From the NCBI GenBank assembly GCA_046331265.1, contig JAXLRE010000005.1, positions 1 to 64,000 of the forward strand: a DNA stretch of 64,000 bases, read 5' to 3'. The notes under the pieces were generated by a model. It did no database searches, had not been told where the DNA came from, and saw only the letters and a list, made by a program, of their open reading frames with translations. Position 1 is the stretch's first letter, and every line of letters begins with the position of its first letter. Shown piece by piece: positions 9,234 to 17,899 of the stretch. Both the position numbers and the translations under genes were made by a program. The DNA comes from JAGPDB01 sp046331265 (GTDB lineage: Bacteria > Actinomycetota > Acidimicrobiia > IMCC26256 > JAGPDB01).

Positions 9234-9317
9234 GAAACTTCCCTTTATTCAATAAATAAGTAAAGGGAAGAGTTCATGTAAAATTAGATCATCGTTATAT
9301 AAATGTCAAGAGGTAAC

Positions 9318-10127
9318 ATGGCAAATAATCAAGAGATAGAAGGTGCTTTCTTTGACCTCGATAAAACTATTATTGCCAAATCTTCAATGCTGGCATATTC
9401 AAAAACGTTTAGACAGCATGGTCTTTTAAGTAGAAAAACGCTAATTCAAGCAGCTTATGGCCAAATTGTTTATAGGCTTGTTGGAGCCAATGAACAGAAA
9501 ATGGAAAAGATACGCAAAGTAGCGCTAGATATAACTAAAGGGTGGAATAACGAAAAAGTAAAAAATATTGTTAACGAAACTCTTCATGAGGTTGTAATTC
9601 CAATCATATACGAAGATGCAGTTGAACTAATCGAAAAACACAAAAAAGAAAATAGATTCGTAGTTATAGTTTCAAGCGCACCAAGTGAAGTTGTAGAACC
9701 TATCTCTAAACATCTAGGAGCTGACGCTTTTATAGCCACTACTTCTAGGCTAGATAAAGATGGTAATTATTCAGGTGAACTCGAATTTTACTCATATGGA
9801 AGTTATAAACCACTAGCGATCAAAAAGTTAGCTAAAGAAAAGAAGATTAACTTAGACACATCTTATGCATATAGCGATTCAATAACAGATGTTCCGCTCC
9901 TCGAATGCGTAGGAAATCCTATTGCTGTTAATCCTGATAGAGAACTTGCACGAATTGCAAAGAACCGTGGTTGGAAAATTTTACATTTTACAAAAGAAGT
10001 AACTTTATGGGATCGGTTGCCAGTCAATTTCTTTCAAGACAATAAAGTTCGAACAGCAACTTCCCTTGTAATAGCTGCAGTTTCGGCTTTAGTATTTTTA
10101 GCCACGAAGAAATCAAAGAAAAAATAA
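9318..10127 (+). CDS. HAD-superfamily IB hydrolase (SerB-like), Rv3661 type
   Basis: About 269 residues. Motif I FDLDKT follows the start closely, motif II is VVSSAPSE, and motif III/IV is the K...YSDSITDVPLLE region (DSxxD). These place it in HAD subfamily IB with phosphoserine phosphatase-like enzymes. The C-terminus has one membrane helix and a KKSKKK tail, so it is membrane-tethered. ATG 9318 is preceded by AGAGGT; ATG 9303 is an in-frame alternative without a ribosome site. Divergent from the Tad block as in mycobacteria. The substrate is unknown. Confidence 0.82.
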   Translation: MANNQEIEGAFFDLDKTIIAKSSMLAYSKTFRQHGLLSRKTLIQAAYGQIVYRLVGANEQKMEKIRKVALDITKGWNNEKVKNIVNETLHEVVIPIIYEDAVELIEKHKKENRFVVIVSSAPSEVVEPISKHLGADAFIATTSRLDKDGNYSGELEFYSYGSYKPLAIKKLAKEKKINLDTSYAYSDSITDVPLLECVGNPIAVNPDRELARIAKNRGWKILHFTKEVTLWDRLPVNFFQDNKVRTATSLVIAAVSALVFLATKKSKKK

Positions 10128-10128
10128 T

Positions 10129-12081
10129 TTACCAGTCGCTAGAGCCACCGCCGCCTCCACCGCCACCAGAGAATCCGCCACCAGAGAACCCTCCATCATC
10201 AAATCCACTTGATCCTGATGACATCGAACTTGAATATTGGGATTGGGCCAATGAAATTGAACCAATAGTAGATGTAGAAAACCTTCCGATCTCATGTGTG
10301 AACAGCATCGTTGAAAAATTTGTACTCCCAGTATAGAAAGTTGAAATTCCAAGTTGATCAGCGGTCAAACCTAACGAACCAAATATATTTGCCCACTTAT
10401 CAGCGCATCCAAAAACGATTGCATACGGCAAATACTCCAAAAACAAGTTTGCTTTTTCGGCAAAAGCCTGACGTTCACCTTCTCCGACATCAAAAATCTG
10501 TCGAAACCCGGCTATTCTTCCGACTATGGCTGAGCCTTTTGCTGTTCTAGAAGGCATTCTCTTATAACATGACAGTAATACGATGCTCAAAATCGGTAAT
10601 GCTAAAATAGTAAATGCAAAGTGCGTAAATTTTGCTGAAGCAATGGTCAAAATCAGACTAACAATAAGAACTCCTCCTCCAATATTTTTCCATTTTTTAC
10701 GGGTCTTATCTGGCGCAATTAAATACCATTTATTTCTTGTCATTTCCGTATACATTTTTTCTTTCACTTTTTGAAATTTTGGAGCTTGTTCTTCAGTAAT
10801 TTCAGAAAGATAATATGATTCCCTGACTTCAAAAAGTGCTTTCAATAAATCTTTTTCGTAATCTAACAGAGAGTTATCGAAGTTGTATTCTTTCTTTTTA
10901 GCTATCCAATAGTATTTCATCATTATAGGTCCGCCAAAAAGTTGCTTGGTCTCTACTTCTTTTTCTCCAATATGTATATAACCTCGAACCGCCAAATCGA
11001 TTATCGTTGCTGTTAAATCAACATCATCAACAGTTTCATCTACCAAAACGCCAACTTGCCCAGGGCGGATTTTGTCAGGTGGAACAAATTCAACTGGATT
11101 ACCTGGATTATTGAATAAAGGCTTTGAAACTTCGGCGCCAGTTGTATTACCCATTGCAGCATCAATAGCGCTTCCAACATATCTTTTATCTCTAGATTTT
11201 TTGTAAATCAAAAGAAAGATAAAAGTAAGACCTGCCACAATTAAAGCAAGAAAACTTGCAAGTGTACCTTTTGTTATCCTAAATGCTGAAGCCAAAGTCC
11301 AAGTTTCATTCAATAACGGAGGATCAGGATGTAAAACACCTTTTTCAACTCCCAGTACAACTGTAAACCCAGAATTTGGGTTGATATTGGATTCAGAGAA
11401 AGATACACTTCCATCTTCGTTGTTTTCGTTTTCGCCACAAGGAAGCTTTGAACCATATGGCCCTGCAATACATAGGCTTTCAATTTTTGTTGCTCCATTT
11501 GCTCCTTCAATGGAAATCGTAGCTGTTGCTTTGATAATAGGAACCCTATTTAAATTGCCTGTGATGTTTAAATAAACTTCATCATGATCTTTAAATTCGT
11601 TCACAAAGTTTTTTAATACATAAACAATTTTGTATTCGTGTAAACCAGAGATATTTACATTTCCATTTCCTATTTTTAAAACCTTATTTAAACCTTCTGT
11701 GCTTTGATCAAAGTTTTCATCGATGCCATCTCTTTGGATACTAACAACATCAATAGGTGTTTCTCTTTCAAACTTTGCGCCTTTAACTGCTCCATTTGGC
11801 TTTCTGCCAGTCCAATCATATTTAGTAGGGATAAACCTGATCATTCCATGCCTTTGAGTTGGTCCTAAATCGTAGAAAATTGTTTCAGTAATTTCTAGAC
11901 TCCCATTTTTTTTCACCATTACCTTAGAGTCAAATGATTGAATTGCTTTATAGCCCAGAGTTTCCCCTATCTGTGTTATAGGTGCGTCAGCAAAACTAGA
12001 TGAAGGAAATGAAAACAAAAGTACAGTTAAAACAATTAAAAAAATTAAAATTTTAGCTTTGATTTTCAAGAACATGCTCAT
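10129..12081 (-). CDS. DUF2207 membrane protein with glycine-rich tail
   Basis: A 650-residue protein: signal peptide (residues 1-32), an extracellular DUF2207 domain (about 35-260), a membrane helix near 272-292, a cytoplasmic portion, a second helical hairpin around 470-505, and a low-complexity tail of Gly/Ser ending SSDW. DUF2207 proteins are widespread in actinobacteria and firmicutes and their function is not established. Converges on the HAD gene with a one-base gap. ATG 12081 lies six bases after a TAATAT box, so it is probably a leaderless mRNA. Confidence 0.82.
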   Translation of the reverse strand: MSMFLKIKAKILIFLIVLTVLLFSFPSSSFADAPITQIGETLGYKAIQSFDSKVMVKKNGSLEITETIFYDLGPTQRHGMIRFIPTKYDWTGRKPNGAVKGAKFERETPIDVVSIQRDGIDENFDQSTEGLNKVLKIGNGNVNISGLHEYKIVYVLKNFVNEFKDHDEVYLNITGNLNRVPIIKATATISIEGANGATKIESLCIAGPYGSKLPCGENENNEDGSVSFSESNINPNSGFTVVLGVEKGVLHPDPPLLNETWTLASAFRITKGTLASFLALIVAGLTFIFLLIYKKSRDKRYVGSAIDAAMGNTTGAEVSKPLFNNPGNPVEFVPPDKIRPGQVGVLVDETVDDVDLTATIIDLAVRGYIHIGEKEVETKQLFGGPIMMKYYWIAKKKEYNFDNSLLDYEKDLLKALFEVRESYYLSEITEEQAPKFQKVKEKMYTEMTRNKWYLIAPDKTRKKWKNIGGGVLIVSLILTIASAKFTHFAFTILALPILSIVLLSCYKRMPSRTAKGSAIVGRIAGFRQIFDVGEGERQAFAEKANLFLEYLPYAIVFGCADKWANIFGSLGLTADQLGISTFYTGSTNFSTMLFTHEIGRFSTSTIGSISLAQSQYSSSMSSGSSGFDDGGFSGGGFSGGGGGGGGSSDW

Positions 12082-12087
12082 CTACAA

Positions 12088-12093
12088 ATATTA
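12088..12093 (-). promoter_or_regulatory. -10 box of the DUF2207 gene
   Basis: On the minus strand TAATAT is followed by six bases (TTGTAG) and the ATG. Matches the leaderless layout seen at other genes here. Confidence 0.45.
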
Positions 12094-12146
12094 GATGTTA
12101 AATCACGTCAGGCGATTGCAATTGAGTGTTTTACTTGAAAAAGTAA

Positions 12147-15100
12147 CTAACCTGTAAGTTTGCTCTTTCCTTTTCTTGCTTTCATTCCACTCAATGGATA
12201 TTGAACATGGAAGGTTGTAAGCAACTCATTAGAATCAAACCAAACTTTACCGCCCGTTGATTCTACAATTTGTTTAACCATATATAGCCCTAACCCATTA
12301 CCATCAGGATCCATCTCTTGCGCATTAGATGCGCGCTGAAGTTTGGAAAAAATTTTAGCTTTATCTTCTCGCGGTATTTCGATACCGTTATTTGACACAT
12401 CTACAGTAATGGTTGAATTATCAGTTTTTATTTGAATGTCTATATGTCCATTATTAGGTGTGTACTTTATTGCATTTGAAATGAGATTATGCAATACGAT
12501 GCGTAATAAATTTCTGTCAACGTCCACACTTGGCAAACCGTCAGGAAAATGTTTTGTAACCTCGTGAGCCTTCTCGTTAATACGCACATTCATTTCTTCT
12601 AAAATGTCTTCGACTACATCACTGAACAATACCTGCCTTGGATCAACTTCATATAAACCAGATTCAATTCTTGAAACATTCAAGAAACCATTAACCAGTT
12701 CATTCATTCGTTGGTTCATTCTAAGCATATGTCCAAGCACTTCACTTTGTTCATCGTTAACTTCACCATATGTTCCGTCCATGAGTATCTCGGTATCCCA
12801 GATCAAGGCACCAACTGGCGTTTTAAGTTGATGAGCAGCAAGAGAAACAAATTCAGTTTTGTTCTTATCTACTTGCGTTTCTATCGTTATGTCACTAATA
12901 ATTTCAACCACACCCGTAACTTTTCCATCAATAATTGTCGGCGAAGCCGTAACACGAACAGGCAATAACGAACTGTCTTTGCACTTATAAAACAACTTGT
13001 TACTATATACTTCACCCTTATTTAAAACGATAGCGATAGGACGCTCGTCAGGCATAACCCTTTGATTCTTTAAGGTATATTTATCAAAAGCCTCAAAAAA
13101 TTTCTTCCCAATTACATCTTCAGGAGAAAACTTAAGCATTGTCAAAGCAGAATCATTAATTCTCCTTACAGTTCCGTCGGCATCGTAAACAATAAGTCCT
13201 TCTGCTACACCACTTAATATTGCTTCATCTTTTTGCTGGTCTTCTACTGCTCTATTTCTTTGAACTTTAAGTTCTTTTGTAACTTTATCCGCGTAGTTTA
13301 CAGATCGTTGTCTTGAAGACGACAGTGCATATGCAGCTAATGAAAATATAAAACAAGAAAACACACCTAGATATAAGATGACTGTTGGAACTTGGACTCT
13401 TTCACCTACTAAGTATGATTGATTAGTGCGATAAGTTACTTGCCATGTTTGTCCACCGAAAAATAGTGGTAAGTCGTCATAAAATTTAGTTTTATTAAAG
13501 CTATTTTTGCCATAAATTATATTGCTGCTCGAAATACTATTAACAGAATTAGTGTTATAAATCGATACATCTAATATATCTAAATCGCTTCCAGCAACGC
13601 TTTCAATGAAATCGTTCATACGAAGTGGGGCGTAGGCAAAGCCTGATATGGCTTGCTTTCTCTGTTCAACTGAAGCTATCGATGCGCCTTTTTCATAAAT
13701 AGGAATGTATATAAGTGCACCCCATTGCATATCTTTATTTGTTTCTTGAACAAGAGTCGCCCTGCCCGTTAATGCTGGAAGACCTGTGTCGATCGCTTGA
13801 ACTATAGCGCTTCTTCGGGTTGGTTCAGATGCCATATCAAATCCGACAGCACGAGAGTTACGGTCATTCAATGGTTCTATAAATGTAACAGGTACTGAAA
13901 AATTGCTTTCAGTTTCTCCTTTATTTATCTTTGCGTATCCCACACCTTGAACACCTGGAAAGTTTTCTTTAAGGTTTAACGATTCAACATACTTATTGAA
14001 CTCATCTTTATCAACAGCATTTGATGCATCAAAAAGACCTTTGATACCTTGAAGGGCATTGGCATAATTTGTTAAACGAGATTTAATTTTGTCTTGTACT
14101 TCACTTGTTTTGTTTTGGAAGTTAGATTTTTCGTCTTGCCTATATATAGTTTGCGAGAATTGCCAGATCGATCCAAGCATAAGCAACAGAACTATCAGCA
14201 GTATTATTGCTGTCAATAAACTAGTTCCAAAATTTTTAAACATTAGAGAAGATGACTTATTGATAAACGAAAGCAATAATGCAGAAGATAATAAAGTTAT
14301 TGCCAATGCAGAAAAGAAAGTCGCGTTGTAATTAATTGTACCAACTAGATTTTTTTGACCAAAACTAAATGCTACTAAGTCATAGATAGCAATGAGCATA
14401 GAAACAAAAACTAATAATTCAGCTAATTGTTGAAGTTTTGATTTATTGTTAACGACTAGTCTGACGATTAAAGCAATAATTATTAAGCTCATGCATATGA
14501 AGGCATCGATTCGTAAGTATGCAAAATATCTATTCAAGGCATGATTGTCTTGGAAATTAGATATACCTGTAATTGTTTTAAGGAAATAACTGAATAGGCC
14601 AAATGTCAATATGGATCCCAAAATCAACAGTGCAATTAATGTTGCTAGCTTTAATCGTCTATTTTTTTGAAGCCTTGGCATATTAATAATGACTAATGCA
14701 AAAAATACTGCAATAATAAGTCCAACTGGCCTAGGAGGAGGTAAAGGCAACTCTAAGCTTTCTAAGTCGCTTGAACCAAAGAATTTCCCAATTAATGAAA
14801 TAGAAGATAAATAAATAACAACAAAACACAACCCGTCAACGATCCGGCTTTGTCGAGGTCTTTTCATAATTAAAACTGTCATCATGAAAATTACAGCTGG
14901 AGCGCCTAATATAAAAGGAATAATTGTTTTAATTATTAATTCTTTTTCTATTCGATCTTGTGCAATCTTCACATGAGTTGCCACAGAACTTTGACTAAAT
15001 GTATTTCTAAAAATATTACGAGGGTATAAATCTTTTTTTGTTTTCAAATCATAAAAAGTATTTGTTCCGCGCGAATCTGATTTAATTAAATACCCTGTTT

Positions 15101-15767
15101 TAGGAACGATCCAAATCGTTAGAGTAATAGATTCTCGAACACCTAAAGATTTTCCAACATCAGGAATAAAAGAAAAGTTCTTAGTTTGATCAATATTTAA
15201 TTTACTTTCATATTTATAAGTTGTGAGTCCTAACAGTTCTTCAGTACTTACATATTTCATTTTTACTGGATTTTCAAATTCGATATGGTTATAGTAAAAA
15301 GATTTTTTATCAACTTTTGGAGGAGCAAAAAGATATATACCGCTATCTTTTCCATTCAAAGTTAATTTCTGTGTTTCAGAATTAATATCTAATTTCTTTT
15401 TTGCAGAAAATATTGTGTCCCCGCGCAAACTTTTTACTCTGAATAAATTTTCGATTTTATATTTGTCACCTGATGAAGAAACTACTCGATAACTAAATTC
15501 ACTAAATGATTCAGTATCACCTGTGTACCTAGCAGTTTGACGATCGTAAAAATTATCGAAAGACTTCACATCAGCTACGTATGAATATTTAGGTGTTAGC
15601 TCAGTCAACTGATTCGAGATAGTTAAATTCCAAAAAATTGTTATTATTATAAAAATCGCACTGATAGTTCCATACACATAGGACTTATTCGAAATAATAC
15701 GATGAACGAAGGACTTAGGTTCATTAAAAGCTTTCTTTTGAATAACAGCTTTTTTAATATCTGACAT
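12147..15767 (-). CDS. Giant sensor histidine kinase: DUF3068 - multi-TM - CHASE - PAS - HisKA - HATPase
   Basis: A 1206-residue hybrid. Residues about 28-48 form a membrane helix, then a DUF3068/PorA-like extracellular region (about 50-285), a multi-helix membrane block (about 285-560), a CHASE-type extracellular sensor (VGYAKI, AVGFDMASEP, YIPIYE), a membrane helix, a PAS domain (about 860-970), HisKA with AAHQLKTP and phospho-His near 979, and HATPase_c with an N-box (HNLISNAIKYTP) and G2 (GNGLGLYMV). ATG 15767 follows a GGTGGT ribosome site, better than the further start at 15812. The ligand is unknown; CHASE binds small molecules. The divergent receiver gene is a likely partner. Joining DUF3068 to a kinase is, to my knowledge, unusual. 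Confidence 0.85.
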   Translation of the reverse strand: MSDIKKAVIQKKAFNEPKSFVHRIISNKSYVYGTISAIFIIITIFWNLTISNQLTELTPKYSYVADVKSFDNFYDRQTARYTGDTESFSEFSYRVVSSSGDKYKIENLFRVKSLRGDTIFSAKKKLDINSETQKLTLNGKDSGIYLFAPPKVDKKSFYYNHIEFENPVKMKYVSTEELLGLTTYKYESKLNIDQTKNFSFIPDVGKSLGVRESITLTIWIVPKTGYLIKSDSRGTNTFYDLKTKKDLYPRNIFRNTFSQSSVATHVKIAQDRIEKELIIKTIIPFILGAPAVIFMMTVLIMKRPRQSRIVDGLCFVVIYLSSISLIGKFFGSSDLESLELPLPPPRPVGLIIAVFFALVIINMPRLQKNRRLKLATLIALLILGSILTFGLFSYFLKTITGISNFQDNHALNRYFAYLRIDAFICMSLIIIALIVRLVVNNKSKLQQLAELLVFVSMLIAIYDLVAFSFGQKNLVGTINYNATFFSALAITLLSSALLLSFINKSSSLMFKNFGTSLLTAIILLIVLLLMLGSIWQFSQTIYRQDEKSNFQNKTSEVQDKIKSRLTNYANALQGIKGLFDASNAVDKDEFNKYVESLNLKENFPGVQGVGYAKINKGETESNFSVPVTFIEPLNDRNSRAVGFDMASEPTRRSAIVQAIDTGLPALTGRATLVQETNKDMQWGALIYIPIYEKGASIASVEQRKQAISGFAYAPLRMNDFIESVAGSDLDILDVSIYNTNSVNSISSSNIIYGKNSFNKTKFYDDLPLFFGGQTWQVTYRTNQSYLVGERVQVPTVILYLGVFSCFIFSLAAYALSSSRQRSVNYADKVTKELKVQRNRAVEDQQKDEAILSGVAEGLIVYDADGTVRRINDSALTMLKFSPEDVIGKKFFEAFDKYTLKNQRVMPDERPIAIVLNKGEVYSNKLFYKCKDSSLLPVRVTASPTIIDGKVTGVVEIISDITIETQVDKNKTEFVSLAAHQLKTPVGALIWDTEILMDGTYGEVNDEQSEVLGHMLRMNQRMNELVNGFLNVSRIESGLYEVDPRQVLFSDVVEDILEEMNVRINEKAHEVTKHFPDGLPSVDVDRNLLRIVLHNLISNAIKYTPNNGHIDIQIKTDNSTITVDVSNNGIEIPREDKAKIFSKLQRASNAQEMDPDGNGLGLYMVKQIVESTGGKVWFDSNELLTTFHVQYPLSGMKARKGKSKLTG

Positions 15768-15894
15768 ATAAACCACCGTATCGACTGTTAGATAACAAAC
15801 ATTTAGCTTCACATCTTAAAGATGGAATATCAAGGATTTGTGGTATAAATGCAATAAATAATAAGAAATGATCATTTTTGATTAGAAAATGTTT

Positions 15895-15900
15895 TAGAAT
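15895..15900 (+). promoter_or_regulatory. -10 box of the receiver gene
   Basis: TAGAAT, six bases (TAAAAC), then ATG 15907. No Shine-Dalgarno is present, so transcription probably starts at the start codon. Confidence 0.5.
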
Positions 15901-15906
15901 TAAAAC

Positions 15907-16281
15907 ATGTCAAAATCAACTATATTGGTTGTAGAGGATGAAGAATCTCTAGTTCGATCGTATTCTAAGTTTCTATCCCGCGAAGGATATGAAGTTTTAA
16001 CTGCCAACAATGGCCAACAAGCAATTGATGTTATCGCTAACGCAACCCCTGATTTGATCTTGTTGGATCTAACAATGCCTGTACTTGATGGAGTCGGATT
16101 CCTTGAAAAATCAGAAGTAGCCAAAAAATTACCAAATACCAAGATAATAGTATTTACTAATTCTGAAGATGACGAGCGTATTGATAAAGCTTTCGAGTTT
16201 GGTGCTTCTCGGTATTTAATTAAAGCGATGCTAGCACCTAAAGAATTGGCTCAGATTCTAAAAGACGAACTTGATTCTTAA
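15907..16281 (+). CDS. Stand-alone CheY-like response regulator receiver
   Basis: A 124-residue single receiver domain with no output domain. Acidic pair E10/D11, phospho-acceptor Asp54 (LLDLTMP), Thr84 and Lys106 (LIKAM) are all in place. It is divergent from the large CHASE-PAS histidine kinase, a likely phosphodonor. With no DNA-binding domain it must act by protein contact or as a phosphorelay intermediate. Its stop overlaps the convergent Crp-family gene by 4 bp. Confidence 0.88.
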   Translation: MSKSTILVVEDEESLVRSYSKFLSREGYEVLTANNGQQAIDVIANATPDLILLDLTMPVLDGVGFLEKSEVAKKLPNTKIIVFTNSEDDERIDKAFEFGASRYLIKAMLAPKELAQILKDELDS

Positions 16282-16949
16282 GAAATAAAATCTTTCCAAG
16301 CTTCTTTATTTCCGCTTGAAATCAACTTTTCTAGATTTACAGAATAATGAAATGATCCTGAATCTATAATTCCCTCTTTTTTCAACTTACCCAACTCAAC
16401 AGCGACAGTTTCACGCGTAATTCCAATCATATTTGCTATATCTTCTTGGGTAAAACGAGCCTCAATTCTCCACCAGCCGTTATCTTGATCAGCCCCATAA
16501 CGCTTAAGTAAATAACGGAAAATATATATGATTTTGTCCCTAACTCTGGGTTGTCCAAGAGCTTCTATGTTGATTAAAGAGGCATTTAAATTAAGGGATG
16601 CACGCTCAAGCAATGCTGCAATTAAAGATGTGTTATCTTTAAGATCTTCTTTAAAACGTTTAATGGGGATTAACAAAATTTCTACCGAGGTAAAGCTCTG
16701 GTATATGTATCTACATGCTTTATCGTTGCCAAAAATACACTCTAAAGGGGTAATATCATTCGTATCTAATAATGCCACTTTTCGCTCGTCCCCATTAATA
16801 TTCATGGAGTTGACAGCTATACTACCCTTCAGTATAAAACCAGCGTGCCTAGGGACTTCATTCTGATAGTAGAGGACTTGACCACGCTTAAATTCTTTGG
16901 TTTCACAGTCTTCGTATTGATTCAAAAACACATCTTTTAGCCCAGACAC
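16278..16949 (-). CDS. Crp/Fnr-family transcriptional regulator
   Basis: A 223-residue protein with an N-terminal cyclic-nucleotide-type beta-barrel (residues about 15-120) and a C-terminal HTH_Crp helix-turn-helix (FTQEDIANMIGITRETVAVELGKLKKEG). No clear cAMP-binding Arg-Ser pair or Fnr cysteine cluster is evident, so the effector is open. The start is GTG, six bases after a TAGGCT box. It is divergent from the TasA-like gene across about 200 bp that contain a perfect GTAATATTAC palindrome, and could regulate that locus. Confidence 0.85.
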   Translation of the reverse strand: MSGLKDVFLNQYEDCETKEFKRGQVLYYQNEVPRHAGFILKGSIAVNSMNINGDERKVALLDTNDITPLECIFGNDKACRYIYQSFTSVEILLIPIKRFKEDLKDNTSLIAALLERASLNLNASLINIEALGQPRVRDKIIYIFRYLLKRYGADQDNGWWRIEARFTQEDIANMIGITRETVAVELGKLKKEGIIDSGSFHYSVNLEKLISSGNKEAWKDFIS

Positions 16950-16955
16950 CTTATT

Positions 16956-16961
16956 AGCCTA
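16956..16961 (-). promoter_or_regulatory. -10 box of the Crp-family gene
   Basis: On the minus strand, TAGGCT, six bases (AATAAG), then GTG. Leaderless-type start. Confidence 0.45.
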
Positions 16962-17029
16962 CCTTAATGTTGTATTAAATGTTGCTTATAAGTTTCGTTA
17001 TTTCGCGTATAACACGAATAGTAATAATT

Positions 17030-17039
17030 GTAATATTAC
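17030..17039. promoter_or_regulatory. Palindromic operator candidate between crp-like and tasA-like genes
   Basis: GTAATATTAC is a perfect 10-bp palindrome in the 196-bp divergent intergenic region, with a partly overlapping GTAATA...TATTAC pair from 17021. It may be a site for the adjacent Crp-family protein. The classical TGTGA half-site is absent, so this is only positional inference. Confidence 0.3.
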
Positions 17040-17145
17040 TTACATATAGGCCAATCTACTTATTTGTAATTTTTCTTACATAATTTCTTAAGTTTCATGT
17101 ATCGGCGGCCGAATAGAACTCATAACCAAAAATTGAGGAGTCAAA

Positions 17146-17820
17146 ATGGTTAAATTATTATCGAAACGATTAGGACACGGAGCTTGGTTAACAACTCGCA
17201 TTGGTATGTCAATTGCATTTGTTTCACTAACATTAAGTGTTAGTGCAATAGGTGCCTATTCAACTTTTACAGGTACATCAGATACCTCTTCAAGTAACCC
17301 ATCGTATAGCACTTGTACTGTTACCTTGGCTGCAATTACTCCTAACGCAGCAAACAACAGACTTACACTTGGTGCTACTGCATTAGTTCCAGGTGACACA
17401 ATGCAAAGAACCGTAAATGTAAAAAATACTGGCTCTAGTTGTTTGAATTCATCAACTCCCGTAAAGCTAACAACTAAAGCATCAGGATGTGTTGGAACTT
17501 GTTCATCATCTCTGCTTGATACTGATGCAACAAACGGTTTACAAGTTGTTATCGATAAATGTTCTGTAGCTTGGACTGAATCAGGTACTTCTCCTGCATA
17601 CACATATACATGTGGTGGTACTACAACTTCGGTATTAGCTTCCACCTCGTTAATACAAACAAATGCAACACTTAACAACTTAGTTGGTACTGCAAACACG
17701 GATAACTTCTTAAGAGTTACTCTTACCTTACCTTCAGGTGCTGGTAATACTTTCCAAGGCTTAACCAGCCAAGTAGAATTTGCCTTCGTAGCACAACAAA
17801 GAGCTGCAACATCAATGTAG
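17146..17820 (+). CDS. TasA/camelysin (CalY)-like secreted protein
   Basis: A 224-residue protein with a hydrophobic N-terminal segment at residues 20-40 ending in GAYSTFTG, the SipW-type signal. The body has the family hallmark GDTMQRTVNVKNTGS near residues 85-100 and a C-terminal beta motif FQGLTSQVEFAF. Five or more cysteines could form disulphides. TasA proteins form extracellular fibres after cleavage by the SipW peptidase. Here a SipW-type peptidase gene follows. GAGGAG before the ATG is a strong ribosome site, suggesting high expression. The fibre role is inferred from the family. Confidence 0.75.
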   Translation: MVKLLSKRLGHGAWLTTRIGMSIAFVSLTLSVSAIGAYSTFTGTSDTSSSNPSYSTCTVTLAAITPNAANNRLTLGATALVPGDTMQRTVNVKNTGSSCLNSSTPVKLTTKASGCVGTCSSSLLDTDATNGLQVVIDKCSVAWTESGTSPAYTYTCGGTTTSVLASTSLIQTNATLNNLVGTANTDNFLRVTLTLPSGAGNTFQGLTSQVEFAFVAQQRAATSM

Positions 17821-17828
17821 TCACAACC

Positions 17829-17877
17829 GAGAGTTTGTTTAGATCATCCGACTCCAAACTGGTCTAGACAAACTCTC
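17829..17877 (+). promoter_or_regulatory. Large intercistronic hairpin
   Basis: Arms GAGAGTTTGTTTAGA (17829-17843) and TCTAGACAAACTCTC (17863-17877) form a 15-bp stem with one G-U pair and a 19-base loop. No T-run follows. It sits between the TasA-like gene and the peptidase gene and may stabilise or process the upstream mRNA so the structural protein is made in excess. Confidence 0.6.
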
Positions 17878-17880
17878 CAC

Positions 17881-17894
17881 CTCTCTTTAGAGAG
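17881..17894 (+). promoter_or_regulatory. Small hairpin sequestering the peptidase gene ribosome site
   Basis: CTCTC (17881-17885) pairs with GAGAG (17890-17894), leaving a four-base loop. GAGAG is the only Shine-Dalgarno candidate, five bases before ATG 17900. Folding would lower translation of the peptidase fusion relative to the TasA-like protein. Seen in sequence; the regulatory effect is inference. Confidence 0.5.
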
Positions 17895-17899
17895 TAAAA

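Noticed and set aside
12711..12968. Plus-strand frame inside the histidine kinase
   Set aside because: Opposite conserved HisKA/PAS coding sequence; a shadow.
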